Source: Puccinellia tenuiflora (taxonomy: Eukaryota; Streptophyta; Magnoliopsida; Poales; Poaceae). Taken from it: a DNA stretch of 64,000 nt. The stretch spans positions 62,001 to 126,000 of the forward strand of contig QRDG01001906.1 in NCBI GenBank assembly GCA_012064385.1, in the 5' to 3' direction. The notes under the pieces were generated by a model, which did no database searches, was not told the origin of the DNA, and saw nothing but the letters and a program-made list of their open reading frames with translations. Positions 35,401 through 47,989 of this stretch are shown here, piece after piece (positions within the stretch are counted from its first letter, which is position 1; every line of letters starts with the position of its first letter). A program made the position numbers and the translations under genes.

Positions 35401-38134
35401 TTGCGTGTTGTTTATTTGCAGACAAGGTAGCTACTTTATCTTTATCTTTTTTTTTTGGAAGAATTTCATGATATATGCCCGTCGTATCAAACAAGTCTAG
35501 GGGCCTATAGTGTGGCCATGCATGCATGGCTCTTGGCAGGATTGGTTCTATATAAGTATGAGTAGGGTTACACATGTTAATCAAAGCTTAAACACTTGAT
35601 TTGTGAAATGTAATCATATGCAAAACCTGGTTTTCTGTAGAATTGCATGCTCTAGCCAATGCGACCAAAAGACTGATCTTATGGAACAGACTAGGCAATA
35701 CATTTATACTTCAACACTCCCCCTCACGTGTGGCTCTCTCAGGCCTAAACGTGCACCTAAAGTGGGCTGCAATATTTTTATTTTATATTACACCAGCCGG
35801 GTCTTGAACTCAAGACCTCTTGGCTCTGATACCATGTAGAATTGCATGCTCTAGCCAATGCGACCAAAAGACCGATCTTATGGAAGAGACTAGGCAATAC
35901 ATTTATACTTCAACATTTTCTTCTTTAGGTCATGTTAATCAAAGCTTAAACACTCAGATTATGTATATTCTAGTATTTTGCTTGTTACATACATGCTCTG
36001 TTGTATCGCTTATGGCACATATAATAAAAGGAAGGCATTTTTCAATAGTATGGGCCTACACATTTATACAAGTAACAGAGCAAGTGAGGATAATAACATT
36101 CAGTTAATTTACACCGAGAGAATTCTATCTAATTGCTACTAGGATCTTAAGGGTTCCCTGTTGTTCCTGATTAGGATTTTTTTACCTTCTTATACACTAG
36201 AGCTTAGATTCCTATGTGTCGTCGTTCATTTTCTGACATACTGAACTTCTACTTAATATTGTACACATCAATAATTTACCTGATGGTTTTTTGCAGATGA
36301 TTTCAATAGTCAAGAGTCGAAATCCAAAGGACAAAACCTTTGGAAATTTGGCTTTTGCTTGTGGATACGTCATGCTGCTGGTCACCAACCAGGTATCTTT
36401 TTTACTTGTTTTATTTACAGTGTTATTACCCACTAGTCATTACTGAGTGAATCGATTCCTAGAATTTGCTACTTAGTTTGTGTTAATGCAATGCTAACAT
36501 TACTATATAGTTGAACAAAGCTGAAAATTCTGTTAACGATAACATAGTTCTTTCTTGCAAGTCTGATACATATAACATCTCTCTGACATTCTGGAAGGCA
36601 GAAGTGCACATGCTGCATTCTTGGTTACCAGGACTTAATATGAACTTGTGATACTCAAAAGTAGTCTGTTGGAAATATAGTTTGCTTACATGACATATCA
36701 GCTTGAATTGTGTAGTACTGAAGTCTGAGAAAATTACTTTTTATTTATTTTTATGACAAGTTTAAAAGGTCTCTTTGAGTCGCTCAGATATAGAAGTGCC
36801 ATTTGGTGCTGATCAACACAGGACTATTGTAGATGTTCTGTTACGACATATACTGTCAATTTGTCTGTCTGGAAAGTCATTTTGCAACCACATATTGCTA
36901 TGAAGATGCGACTTTTCCTATTTCGGACGAGTGCAATCTTTGCTGCAGCGCTAGTATGATGGTAATCAATTAGTTACATATTCCGTGCTTGGATCATCTT
37001 TTAATGCAGTTTGATAAGAAGTACAAAGAAAATGCAGTCAATTGTTTTGTCATGTGACACGTGTTTGCTCAGGTACCAGATGCAATGGATTATCTTCTGG
37101 CCGAGTTCCACAAAGTTTGCATCTACACAGTTCCAAAGCATCTGCATGCTTTAAATGTAAGTCTGCATGTCACTGAACTTTTCAGCATTGTTGAGCTTTC
37201 TTGTCTTATTTGAGGCTGTGAAAAATCTTGTTTATGTTTTGGTATTACAACCCTCTGAACTTATATCTATGCTTTTAACTGTGAATGCACCTGGTTTTAT
37301 GGTTCGAAATATGTACCATTCTGATATTAGTCTGGGCTCATGCATTTGGATTATCTCATGATCTGTAATTTCTTAGGCACAAGCACGAAACACAGATTAC
37401 TTCAGGCTTATTGGCTACCAGGAGGAAGATGGAAAACTTCAGAGCACTGAGGCATATTTGGTTCATGTTGTTGCATACGTTAAGCTGTATGCTGCCATGA
37501 TTCAGGTGTGTATCCTTGTCTAGACATCGCCAGTTTGCTAAAAACAGCAATTAAGTCTAATTAGTCGCTGGTGGTAGATACGTATTTAATGTTCTGCCTT
37601 TTCCTGTTATAATTGCAGTCCATTAGTTTTTAATTCCAGCACAGTAATACACCGTATGTAAAATAAAATTACAGTTTACCATGGTTTGCGCAATGTATAT
37701 GATAAAACTTTGGCAAGTTATTACATACCATCTTTTATGATATCACGTTATTATTTAAATAGAAGACTAAATATGACTGCATAACTTTGTCTGCAGACAG
37801 AAATCAAGGGTGTGCGGCATCCACACGGCCTAGCTGAGGGATGGAAATGGCTTGCAATGTTCCTCAATACTCTTCCAGCCATCACAGCCACTGCTTTTGC
37901 CCTTGATGCTTTCCTCAAGGTAAAGATCTGCACCAGGACTACTTCTGTGCTTCGTGTCTGACTGTAGCTAACAAGGATGGCTCATTTTAGGTTGCTGGTT
38001 TTGCACTTTACAAGAAATATGGATCACAGTTCATGAAACTTCTAGATGTGATATCACGGCAGTTCATACCAGCTTTGAAAGAACAAGGCTCGAAATTCAG
38101 CCAGAGGCTATCAACAATCTACAAACTTATCTGA
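29434..38134 (+). CDS. GLE1: GLE1-like mRNA export factor (nucleoporin)
   Basis: GLE1 acts at the cytoplasmic face of the nuclear pore, where with inositol hexakisphosphate it activates the DEAD-box helicase that releases exported mRNPs. Inferred exons: 29434-29444, 29770-29916, 30004-30153, 30326-30443, 30523-30671, 31973-32144, 32419-32614, 33947-34032, 34230-34300, 35345-35426, 36297-36392, 37073-37156, 37377-37505, 37797-37919, 37991-38134. All junctions are GT-AG and phases agree, giving 585 residues (Arabidopsis GLE1 is about 610). There is an acidic stretch near residues 65-85, a Lys/Glu/Ala coiled coil at about 140-320, and the C-terminal GLE1 domain from about 345 (for example SISKLMP, DCPRPIACCLFADK, GNLAFACGYV, HPHGLAEGWKWLA). 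The start at 29434 is chosen because its 11-nt first exon splices in frame; M at 29783 is a possible alternative. Introns 5, 7, 9 and 10 exceed 800 bp, and intron 10 carries a SMART element. Confidence 0.92.
35636..35915 (-). mobile_element. SMART/TRIM miniature LTR retrotransposon in GLE1 intron
   Basis: Two 81-bp direct repeats (35636-35716 and 35835-35915) flank a 118-bp interior and are themselves flanked by the 5-bp duplication ttttc (35631-35635 and 35916-35920). On the minus strand the repeat is TG…CA, is followed directly by TGGTATCAGAGCC (initiator tRNA-Met PBS), and a CACGTGAGGGGGAG polypurine tract precedes the other repeat. The total of 280 bp with no coding capacity matches the SMART class of very small LTR retrotransposons of grasses, or a TRIM. 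It lies in GLE1 intron 10, antisense to the gene. Confidence 0.9.
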
Positions 38135-38784
38135 AGGACAAAAAACATCTGGAGGAGCCGGAAGGGCAGTACCTTGCCCAGCAGCTGCTATCAAAAGTAT
38201 ACATGTGAAGATCAACACCGGATTGGCATGGAGCAATCATCCATGGTATATGGACGCTGGACAGTTTGTTAAGCCCAGAATCGTCTTGAAGATGAAGACT
38301 GTTTTAGATATACTTCATGTGTCCTCTTGAGGATAATTTTAGATATCCCTCTTTCCGCTCATGTGTTTCTATGCGGCACATGTGATCTTGAACATAAATT
38401 GGGGTAAGTAGAGGTCATGCGATTTGTTGTACTGTATGTCTGTACTGTGAGGGACAAATATTCTATCATTTTGAAGTCGGCGTCATTCTGAATGTCTGCG
38501 TCGACCAATTTATTGTTTGTAAAACCCTTCCACAAATGTCATATCTTGCTTATGAATTATTGTTAGTAGCAAGCAGCCAGGGTGTTCAGTGCAGCTGTAG
38601 TGCTGTACAAGCCCACCTGTGTGAGGCTTGAGCATCAGTCCAGTTCTCTAGCCCCCACACACGATGTCTGCAGTTGGACATTCCCCTTAGCCAATTGCAG
38701 AGCCGAGGTCGAGATGCGGATAAAGCTACGGCTAAAAGCTTAAGAAAAAATCTCCTGTCTTCTGTCTGAAAGGAAAGCAAGAAA
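38135..38784 (+). other. GLE1 3' untranslated region and STR11-like promoter interval
   Basis: These 650 bp hold the 3' end of the GLE1 transcript (the exact poly(A) site is not fixed; aacataaatt occurs near 38392) and then the short upstream region of the next gene, which points the same way. No element or RNA gene is seen. Confidence 0.5.
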
Positions 38785-41490
38785 ATGGCAGCGTCTCCTC
38801 TCAGTCTCGCACGCCGCGTCGCCGGCGCGTCCTCCCCAGCTGCGGCGGCGCATTCCTCCTCCCGTTCACGCCAGTTTCGTCCTCGCCTGCTCCCCTCAAA
38901 GGTGCGGTTTTGTTTTAATTCCTTGGCGCACCCTCCCGTTTCCCCGTGCTTTCCATTGCCCTGAATGGCTGTGTTGTGCGCGTGCAGAGGTGGAGTGGGG
39001 CGGTGAGGATGGGGGCGGCAGTGGGAGGCGGGCAGGGGGGCGAGGAGGAGGAGACGAGGCAGGCCAAGGAGATGGCCGCCGCCAGGAGGCGGTGGGAGAC
39101 ACTGGTTAGCTCTCTCTCTGCACCCCTCTTGTGGTTTTCTGGCCAAACTTCTTCTAAAGTTAACACTCATCTCGGAATTGCAGCGATATTTCTAGCTCAA
39201 GTTTTGTTGTTCGAATTCGGCGTCCGTAACCCGCGTGAATTTCTAAATTGCTGAACTTCTGTTATTTTTGTATATGGCTCTGGAATGCTCTGCCTGAAGA
39301 TCAGGGAGCAGAAAATCAAGACCCTTACACCAAGGGAAGCTGGCTACACGTTCAAACTGACGGACAAGGTCCTTCTGGATGTTAGGCCCTCAAATGAGCG
39401 CCAAAAGGTTCATCTTTTCTGCAAGTTACAACGAAGAGCTATTCCTAGCGTCAGTTAACCTGTGATGTTCAGATTCCTTTTTCTGATCATGTCGCAGGCC
39501 TGGGTGAAAGGCTCTACCTGGATTCCTGTGTTTGATGTGGATACATCGTCTGATGTGAATGGCCTCGGCAAGAAAGCATTCAGCTTTATGATGGGTATGC
39601 CAACCATCTGCTGCCAAAAGCCTTGACTGTTGCTCGCGCCGTCTTGTAGACATTTCTTGAGCTTTGTTTGCATTTTGTTTCATCATATAAGTTGGAATAT
39701 AAAATTATAACGTGGAATTATTTTTCAGTGTAGACAATCCAGACTGGAGACTAATCTAACAGTGCATGAAACACAACAACTAGATGTAAAACATGTCTTC
39801 TTTTTCAACATAGATATTCTATGTTGCAAAATTTACAGTTCAACTCTTACATTACCATTTTTTTATTATAATTTGAGACTACAGTTGTGACTAAACTGTC
39901 TCATCCATCTTGCATAGGTGGCTGGTGGAGTGGCACCTCAACAATGGCATTCAATAAGTATGACAAAACTTAAACTTAAGCCTCTAGTGATTTGTATTTT
40001 GGTACCAATCAGGTTGACTGATTTCAGATCAAATTTCTAGGAACTTTGTACAACAGGTTGGGGAGAAGTTCTCAAAAGATACAGATATTATCCTGGTGTG
40101 CCAGAAGGGACTGAGGTAATTACTTGTTAGCTCGCTTACCAAGTTACTGATGCTTGATTGCCATAACGCATGAAACACTGAGTCACTGACAGACATAAGC
40201 ATGCTTTCTCACCTTCCTTGCCTTCGGAGAAGTTACGTTCATTCTTATGTTGTCCTCTAAGAAGTATTATTTTTGTGTTTTTATGTCTTAGAACTTAGAA
40301 GGACAGGCCTGGCGCAGTGGTGAAGTACTCCCCACTTGTGCCAAGAGGTCCTGGGTTCGACTCAGCCTCTCTGCATTGCACTTTGCAGTGGTAAGGCTTG
40401 ACTCGTATAATCCTTCCCCAGACCCCACCTGGTGTGGGAGCTTCTAGCACTGGGTCTGTCCTTTATGTCTTAGAACTTACTATGCAACAAGAAAGTTGTC
40501 TACCATTTATATGGCCATCATCTTATACCATTCTTAAACTTGAGCTAGCTGTCTTGATATCTTGCTGCTTATATTCACAAGATGCTGTTTCAACATCCTA
40601 AATCTCTTGATATCATGTGTGCGAATCAAGATCTGGTGTAGAATTAGTGGGAGATTTTTCTGCCGTTTTTGATTGACTGTTCTGATTTCCCCCAAAAATT
40701 GTCAGATCAATTGCTGCTTCCGAGCAACTTTACAATGCTGGATTTGAAAATTTATTCTGGGTTCAAGGAGGGCTGGAAGCTGCTGAAGAAGAGGTAGAAC
40801 TTATCGCATTCCCTCATCTGCTGTTTTGGAGTTATATTAAGTTCATGTTTTTTTTTTTCCTTTAGGACTTTGAGCGGGAAGGTTCCCAGCCTTTCAAGCT
40901 TGCTGGTATCGGTGGGGTTTCTGAATTTTTTGGGTAAGTTCCAGGACCTCAACTATTTCACCATAGTCTGACTATTATTTTTCTGACCACAATGTGTACC
41001 GAGCTCTTCTACTAAGGTTGAGTCTGTTCTCGTGATGTACAAGCTATGAGCAAGCCAACAACATAAATCTTCAGCGACTAGATTACATTTTACATGGATA
41101 TAAGCATGATAATGGGTTTTCTGATAATTCTGCGATGAATGCTGATATGTTTTCAGCATTCTACAAAAAACATGTATCATTGTACTCCAATAGTTAAGTG
41201 CAGGGTACTGATCCTAAATCTTATTTGGACAACCTCATTTCAGCTGGACGGATCAGCAGCGTGCACAGGCTGCAAAGGAAGGATGGGGCTATCGGCTGCT
41301 CTTCACAGGCCGATTGGTAATTTAATTTGAAAAAAATGCACACGCACGTGTTAATATTTTTTCGGCCAAAGATTTTTTTTAATATTCTTCTTGCTTTAAC
41401 GTACAGGTTGGAGCAATCGTGCTAGCAGATGCTTTATTCGTCGGTGCACAAAGTATTGGCCCTCTACTTCAACAATTGCAGTCCCATTAG
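38785..41490 (+). CDS. STR11: Chloroplast rhodanese-like protein, STR11 type
   Basis: It encodes a single-domain sulfurtransferase-like (rhodanese) protein with a probable chloroplast transit peptide. Inferred exons: 38785-38901, 38988-39104, 39300-39407, 39498-39594, 39918-39957, 40041-40115, 40706-40793, 40866-40933, 41244-41316, 41407-41490; phases agree, giving 288 residues (Arabidopsis STR11 is about 290). The N-terminus is Ser/Ala/Arg-rich. The rhodanese domain runs from about residue 85 to 205, with LLDVRPSNER, the CH2A-like block KGSTWIPVFD, and the active-site loop CQKGLR, in which Cys180 is the expected persulfide-bearing residue. It is followed by GWTDQQRAQAAKEGWGYR and a hydrophobic C-terminus. 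The acceptor of exon 6 (tctag at 40040) is set by phase. The physiological substrate of this family is not known. Intron 6 carries an Au SINE. Confidence 0.9.
40298..40462 (+). mobile_element. Au SINE in intron 6 of STR11-like gene
   Basis: A tRNA-derived head has an A box (tggcgcagtggt) and B box (ggttcgactc), followed by the Au-family body (cagaccccacctggtgtggg) and the end ggtctgtcctt. It is flanked by a long target-site duplication ttatgtcttagaactta (40281-40297 and 40463-40479). The Au SINE family is best known from Aegilops and wheat. Confidence 0.93.
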
Positions 41491-41813
41491 CGGATAGATA
41501 TTTTTTTTACCGAGAAAAACGTCGTTGTGTTCAAGCTAAGTTAAAGGTGGCATTTCGGTTGTTGTCTTGAGAGACACCAACCAATTGCACGAGGACACAA
41601 TGGCAGCATTTCCAGGCCTGTAATTAGACAGATTGAATGTTCATTTCATGCTTATAGATGTTATCTAGTCATGAATGTAGAGCCTCGTTTGGTATGTAGG
41701 AATTACACAAGTCCGGGTCAAACAGGTTAATTTGAGGGGTTCAAAATTTGGTGGAAGTCGTGGGTCTTAAACCCTTTTGAAAATCTTGATTCTCAGAGAA
41801 GTCACAAAATTAA

Positions 41814-42593
41814 GAGTGAATTTCACTTTTTACCCCACTGTTGTGCATTTAGGACACTTATTACCCCATTTAATGAAACAAAATCAGAAATACACCATAT
41901 ATAAAATTTTGAACAAGGTTTTGCCCCATTTTGGCATTCTTCATGTTTGCGTCATAATAGCATCTTAAGTCTATGTGGTGCGTCAAAATATGCAAATATC
42001 GGAGGGTATCATCAAAGATAATGGCTAGCCTTCTCTTCACCATCTGTTCAATTGTTCGTCATCGTTCTCATATTTTTTAGCCTCAATCATCACCTCACAC
42101 GTTGTCCAACAGAAATGCATGAGAAAAAGCGGGTCTAAAGTTTCTAAAATGGTAATTTAGACGATTTTTCATTAAGGTTCTGTTTGGATATCTATATTCG
42201 GGGACTTGGAATTGAATTGAGGCGAGTACCAAATGAGTGTTTGTAGTATTGAAATGGGCAGTCAATCCCAAATTTATGTTTGGTTGTGCAAGATATTGGT
42301 AGTTGGAATAAAAAGAGCCGTCAATTCCAATTTGGTGTTTGGATGTTTATCTGTTAAATTTGGCCATGCACATGAGAAAGAGGCAACACCCAATTCGGAC
42401 GGGTGAGGTTCTGAATTGGAGAAGACATCTTTTAGTTGTAGTTCAGTACCATGGAATTCGGCTGCCAATTCTAGTTTTTAATTCCAAACACAACAAAACA
42501 TTAGAATTCAGAAACACGATTCCAATTCCCAACTCCTTGCTCGAATACCGACATCCAGACGAAGCCTAAAGGGTAAAAAGTGGAATTCACTCC
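41814..42593. mobile_element. MULE-like MITE with 23-bp TIRs
   Basis: The left end gagtgaatttcactttttac and the inverted right end ggagtgaattccactttttac pair closely. Flanks share aaattaa (about 41807-41813 and 42595-42601), which would fit an 8-9 bp duplication with decay. A second element (42176-42566) is inserted in it. Confidence 0.6.
42176..42566. mobile_element. Tourist-like (PIF/Harbinger) MITE, TSD taa
   Basis: Imperfect terminal inverted repeats GGTTCTGTTTGGAT / GGCTTCGTCTGGAT extend inward with a shared ggaattg-type segment, flanked by taa on both sides (42173-42175 and 42567-42569). It is about 390 bp and non-coding. Confidence 0.65.
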
Positions 42594-42606
42594 GAAATTA
42601 ATCTCG

Positions 42607-42717
42607 GTTTGTGAGGTACAACTCCGTGGCAATATATGTAAGCCCGACATGTAGTTTGTGAGGTGCAGCTCCGTGGCAATATATATGTAAGTTCTACATG
42701 TAGTTTGTGAGGTGACT
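42607..42717 (+). repeat. Tandem ~56-bp repeat, two copies
   Basis: The unit gtttgtgaggt(a/g)ca(a/g)ctccgtggcaatatat…gta(a)g…acatgta occurs twice, followed by a third partial gtttgtgaggtg. It has no known function. Confidence 0.7.
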
Positions 42718-43810
42718 TCGAATGCCACATTGTGGTGTTTGATCGTTCTGAGAACCGGTTCACTTCCGTGGACTTAGTGGATTTTAGAAGAAGCATAACA
42801 CAACCCACATTCCACAGCGGCATACCGCACCCTACTCGACACAATTAGGGCTTGTGCTCGGAGGGTGAAAGCATAAGTGGTGACACTTAGTGGTCAAGCA
42901 TTGTAATTACACGTGTGGCATTTACATGACATGTAAAATATTTTGCATCCTCTCTATAATGTTAATAATCTTAGTTTGCGGAGAGCATGTTCTGGACTTC
43001 TCTTGCGGATTTGTAGTGGCTATTTGTTCATGCCACACTCTACCACAGCTTTGTCAGACCTCAAGTTAGACATGTTTCAGCAGGTTGGGTGAGTAATGCT
43101 TCCCCATGAGGCAGCAATTTTTTTAAATGTATGTTGGAAATACTATGGTTTTCTAAGATACTATGGTACGGAGTACTAAGAATTAATGTACCTAGGTTAG
43201 GCAAATTTGACAAATAATTTGTGTTCCACTTCCACAAAATTAGCTCACTATAACCCAACTCGGGTTAAGCCCAAATCGCAGTTTTCTTTCCATTTTTCTG
43301 CTCGCGAGTAACTGACTGGTTGGACGTACTCTCGAGCCTAAAGCTACCAAACAACGCATGACATGTGGGGCTGCCTATTGTTGGTCCCACAAGTCATTGG
43401 GACTAGCTGAATAACCGGTAAGGAAACTGCGTGCACGAATCCTGTTCGGCAAAACCACAGCGCAACGGAGGAACGAGCGGTCCACGACCCGAGCGAGCGA
43501 CGCGTCTACGATCCTCACCAAAACTCTTACCAACGCCTCCGATATTAATCGCTGATGTGTGGGCCACAAGAAGCTCCAAATCGGGCCCGGAAGCGTCAGT
43601 GGCACAGCCTGTGACCGTGTCGGACGCACGCACCGCCTCCGTCACCACGGCCACCTAATCTCTTTCCCCTCTCGCCCATAAACTGCGGGTTCTAGGGTTA
43701 GAAGCGCACGCAATTGTTCGTTCGTTCCTCTCTGCACCCGGAGACCAAACCAATCGCCGCCGCCGCGTTCGTTTTCGAGAGCCTCGTTCGGGAGAGAGAT
43801 CGATCTAGCG

Positions 43811-46695
43811 ATGGAGTGCCTGGCCGAGATGCCGCACGCCCCGCTGGACCGCCGCCCGCGCAAGCGTCAGCGCCTTGGGTGGGACGTCGGCCCCGAGATC
43901 GCTCAGGTATATCGCCGATCTGGACCGTGCTTTTGCAGATCTGTACGGTAGTAGCTAGTTTGCCTCGATTAGTAGTTGATGTGTTGTCGATTTTAATCGT
44001 TTTGGTGGGCGACTTTACCGTAGATCTGTCGAAGTAGATGCTTGTTTCTGCCTAGATTCGAGTCGCCTGTCGTGCTTTTGTTAATTTAACCGTATACAAT
44101 CACCTTTTGTAATTATTAGGTCGTCGATTTGGTTGAATTTCTCGTTAGTTTGGCGTGTATAAGATTGTTTTTTGCGAGTCAGATTAATTGTATTTATTAC
44201 CTAGTTGATCGATAATTAACACCCTTTTCGGTCACTTTACCAGCGTTTGTCCGATCACAATAGATTTGAATGTTGGACTTGTGTAATGCCAATCTCTTGG
44301 TATTCATTAGAATTTGTTCTACTTTTTAATTAGATAATGGATAGTTTACATGAAAATCTGTGTATGGGTTCAGATGATTGCAGAACATAACCTATTGACA
44401 GTCTTGTTTGGATATTTAATTCTCATACTTGTCTTGGTGCAGATAAAATTTTGTGGGCAAGATGTTGCAAATGCCATCACTGCTGTGACACTCGGGCTCT
44501 CAACAGGTGGTATTGTTTCCTCTCAGGAGGCGCAAGAGGTCTTTCGTTTTGCGACGCCTCCTATTAGAGAAGATGACGAAGATGGACATTATGTTTTTGC
44601 TGTGGGAGACAACCTCACATCTCGCTGTAATTACCTTATCATAATTTAATTGTTTATATTTGTGAGTGTTCTATCAACTTTCCTTATGGATTATCGATCT
44701 ATTTTCTTATGGATTATTTTCTCATGTTTGCAGACAGGATTAATGCAAAGATGGGTGAAGGTCAGTTTGGACAGAAGCCTATTTTAGCTCTGTTGCAGGA
44801 ACTCTCAACGTGTTTCCTGCATGCTGTTTTTGTTGATGAAGTCAACAGGGTGTGCTCATAATGGATGTGTTTCTGCAAATACAACAGGTACCTTTGGTCA
44901 GGTGTTGGAATGTTGGGATAGGGAACGCAAAGAAATGGTTGCTATTAAGATCATCAGAGGCATTAAGAAGTACAGGGATGCTGCAATGATAGAAATTGGC
45001 ATGCTCGAGCAGCTTTGCAAATATGAAAAAAGTAGATCCAGGTGAGTCCTCAATTTCACCTGTACAATTCCCATGATGTATATGATATGTTCTCTCTGTG
45101 CCCTTTTGCTTTTCACAAGGTTGCTTGTATATAAGCTGGTCTATTTTGCAGTTGTGTTCAAATTCGGAACTGGTTTGACTATCGTAACCATATCTGTATT
45201 GTAAGTACATCATTAGATTATATGGCAGTTATGATCTAACCACAAGAGATAACCCTGTTGAGCTTAAACATTGGTGAATTTGAATGAATGGTGAGCAGGT
45301 CTGTGAGAAGCTTGGACCGAGCTTATATGATTTTCTGCGGAAAAACAATTACCGAGCATTCCCAATTGCCGTAGTTCGGGAGGTTGCCAAACAACTGTTG
45401 GAATGTCTAGCATGTGTGTGCACACTTCAGCCACCCTTATACTTGCACTAGTATGCAATTGTAGATCAATTATTTGATAATCCTAGGGTGTCATCTTTTG
45501 ATGACCGTTGCTTATCATTTGATTACTATTAGGAATATCTAACTGCCTTTTGGCTGTTTACATATTTATCTTCTCTGCAATGTGTGTTGCAGTTATGCAT
45601 GATTTGCGCCTCATTCACACTGATTTAAAGCCTGAGAACATTCTTCTTGTTTCTGCGGAGTACACTAAAGTTCCTGATTACAAAGTATACGTTGTTCATT
45701 TACTAATTTGGTCTTGGCAATTTATATTCCTCGTTATATCTGGTGTATACCATATGCTAATTCTTTGATATAAACTGATAGGTTTCAATCCCGTTCCCCA
45801 AAGGAGGGATCCTATTACAAACGTCTGCCCAAGTCCAGTGCAATAAAGGTGATTGATTTTGGCAGCACAACGTATGACCAGCATGACCAGACCTATGTGG
45901 TTTCTACTAGGCATTATCGGGCCCCGGAAGTTATCTTGGGTATATTCTTGTCCAGTGCAAAACCTTCGTCTTCAGCGAGATTTTTGGTGTATGTTCTTAT
46001 ATTTGCCATGGGCGATGTTCTGTTCAGGACTTGGATGGAGTTACCCATGTGATATCTGGAGTGTTGGTTGTATACTGGTAGAACTGTGCACGGTATGTTA
46101 TTGAGGCTTGTTTTCATTTGACACCAATCACAAGTCAACAATGGGCCTTTTTGAGTTATACTGGGGTACTGCAGGGAGAGGCATTGTTTCAAACTCATGA
46201 AAATCTGGAGCATCTGGCCATGATGGAGAGGGTGCTCAGCCCATTACCATACCACATGCTTAAGAGGGCAGAGTATGTCTTTGATTCATATCAGCGTAGT
46301 AAGCAGTCAGTCTTGTGAAGATTACTTGGTGTTATGTGCTTATTTGTTGCTTATGTGTAGTCGACATGCTGAGAAATATGTAAGAAAGGGCCGTTTAAAC
46401 TGGCCTGAAGGATGCTCTTCACGGGAGAGCATGAAAGCTGTCATGAAGATGCCCCGGCTTCAGGTATTTATTATCATGTCGCTGCATTGAACACCAACTT
46501 AGTATTTGTGGCTCCAGAATTTAATTGATCCTTCTCTACAAGCAGAATTTGGTGATGCAAAATGTAGACCATTCTGCTGGGGACTTCATTGATCTTTTGC
46601 AAGGGCTGCTTAGGTATGATCCGGCAAGCCGCCTAACTGCTCATGAAGCTCTTAAGCATCCATTCTTGACGGAGCAGAGTGAGCGCAGAAGATAA
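43811..46695 (+). pseudogene. AFC2: AFC-type LAMMER (CLK-family) protein kinase with 1-bp frameshift
   Basis: LAMMER kinases phosphorylate SR splicing factors in the nucleus. Inferred exons: 43811-43906, 44443-44626, 44734-44760, 44888-45041, 45152-45200, 45299-45413, 45593-45684, 45782-45939, 46028-46092, 46175-46272, 46361-46463, 46546-46695. Without the lesion the product would be about 429 residues (Arabidopsis AFC2 is 427). Visible motifs: N-terminal DRRPRKRQRLGWDV, Gly loop GEGTFGQ, VAIK (Lys123), HTDLKPEN (Asp219), IDFGST, and the family signature [14 protein letters not shown]. Exon 8 is 158 nt where phase requires 157: a ccc run at 45790-45792 appears to carry one extra C. As written, translation stops at 45854-45856, before IDFGST. 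All other exons are in phase, so this is either a very recent null allele or a sequence error. AFC2 over AFC1 is a guess. Confidence 0.85.
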
Positions 46696-46875
46696 CGCTC
46701 CTTAGTAGAAAACACTGACAGCCGTTATGGCTAACTTGTGTCTGTTGTTTTTTGTGCTGTGCATAATTTGACTTACGTGCCTACTGCACAGAGCATCTGT
46801 ATGTATAAGTTGACGACCTGTATGTAGTGAAGATTAAGTTGTTTCAGTCTTCTAGTCGGTACATCTGTGCATCAC

Positions 46876-46972
46876 AATTTGGTCTCTATTCTGTAAAATG
46901 AGAAATTGCAACAAGGACCAACACGATTTGGTTTCTATTCTGTAAAATGAGAAATTGCAACAAGAACCAACA
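46876..46972 (+). repeat. 49-bp tandem duplication downstream of AFC kinase
   Basis: The segment ctattctgtaaaatgagaaa…caacaag.accaac occurs twice in succession with a 49-bp period. It lies about 180 bp beyond the kinase stop codon, possibly within the 3' untranslated region. Confidence 0.75.
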
Positions 46973-47989
46973 GTGTTGGACCTGGTTTCTGCCCCAGTTA
47001 TCTGATTCATCTGGCATGGAAGATATCTTTCAGACTTTCTCTGGCCGTTGAGATGGAACACCACTATTTTGAGCTGTGTTTATTCAATTTGTAACTATTC
47101 TATGAAAACAAGACAGAGTAGAGGGGTAAGGCCGTAAGCCTCTTCCTACCTCTCTCCTGAAAATCATGAAGTTCGTAGCTTCAAGCCAATATCATGAAGT
47201 TGGTAGCTTCAAACCAGATGGAGTAATATGATAAACATGATCTTGTAAAAAGAGACCAGCACTGAGCGGAGATGATAGATGGTTAAAAAATAGGGAGCAA
47301 CTAGGTCTCACAGATGATGTTATCCAGTTGTATGTGCAACTCATGTATACATCATTTGCAACTGAGAAATCTCAGTTGTAACTATGCACAATCCATATGC
47401 AACTGAAGAAAATTTGAGTTGCATAAATGACGTACCGCACAAATCACGATGCAAATCTGATAGGGTTAGTGTTGAGTGAGCTCTAACTTAATTCTCACTC
47501 GAGTGAGTAATAGTAAAACCGTAAAAAATACACACCGTGAGGGATAGAGGTTAAAGAATACACGGTCAACAATCATAGTATGATACTATCACAAAAATAC
47601 ACGGCCAATAGGCATAGTATGATACTGTCACGGTGGAAAAACAAGAACACACGTAGGCTAGCCGTATAAACAACTGAGTGTGACGAATTTGACAAAATTC
47701 TTCTAAAAAAGTTTCGAACATTGGTTTAAGATTAAACAGTTACAGTAAACTTGAAACCAAGAGTGGGAATGGAACCTACTCACACATATTTTTCATTTAC
47801 ATTTTATCTTAGATTAAAGTATGATTGTCTAGATTAGAGAGCAGATAAATGGAGACTGCTTTAACCATCCTGTCATAGGAGATTTATTCGCATGCAACAG
47901 GACGAAATGAGGCCTTCCAGCTAACGAAAGACGCCCATGCCCATGTACGATTTCTGATTGCCGAGTGGTTGATCATTCATCTGCTGATC

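Larger units (their letters stand above)
41491..43810. other. Intergenic region with nested MITEs
   Basis: It holds the 3' region of the STR11-like gene, the nested element pair at 41814-42593, a short tandem repeat at 42607-42717, and the upstream region of the AFC-type kinase. The GC content rises from about 43380, consistent with a gene promoter and 5' untranslated region. Nothing else is recognised. Confidence 0.5.

Noticed and set aside
40310..40360. Possible tRNA gene (A and B boxes)
   Set aside because: The boxes belong to the tRNA-derived head of the Au SINE; no cloverleaf or acceptor stem is completed.
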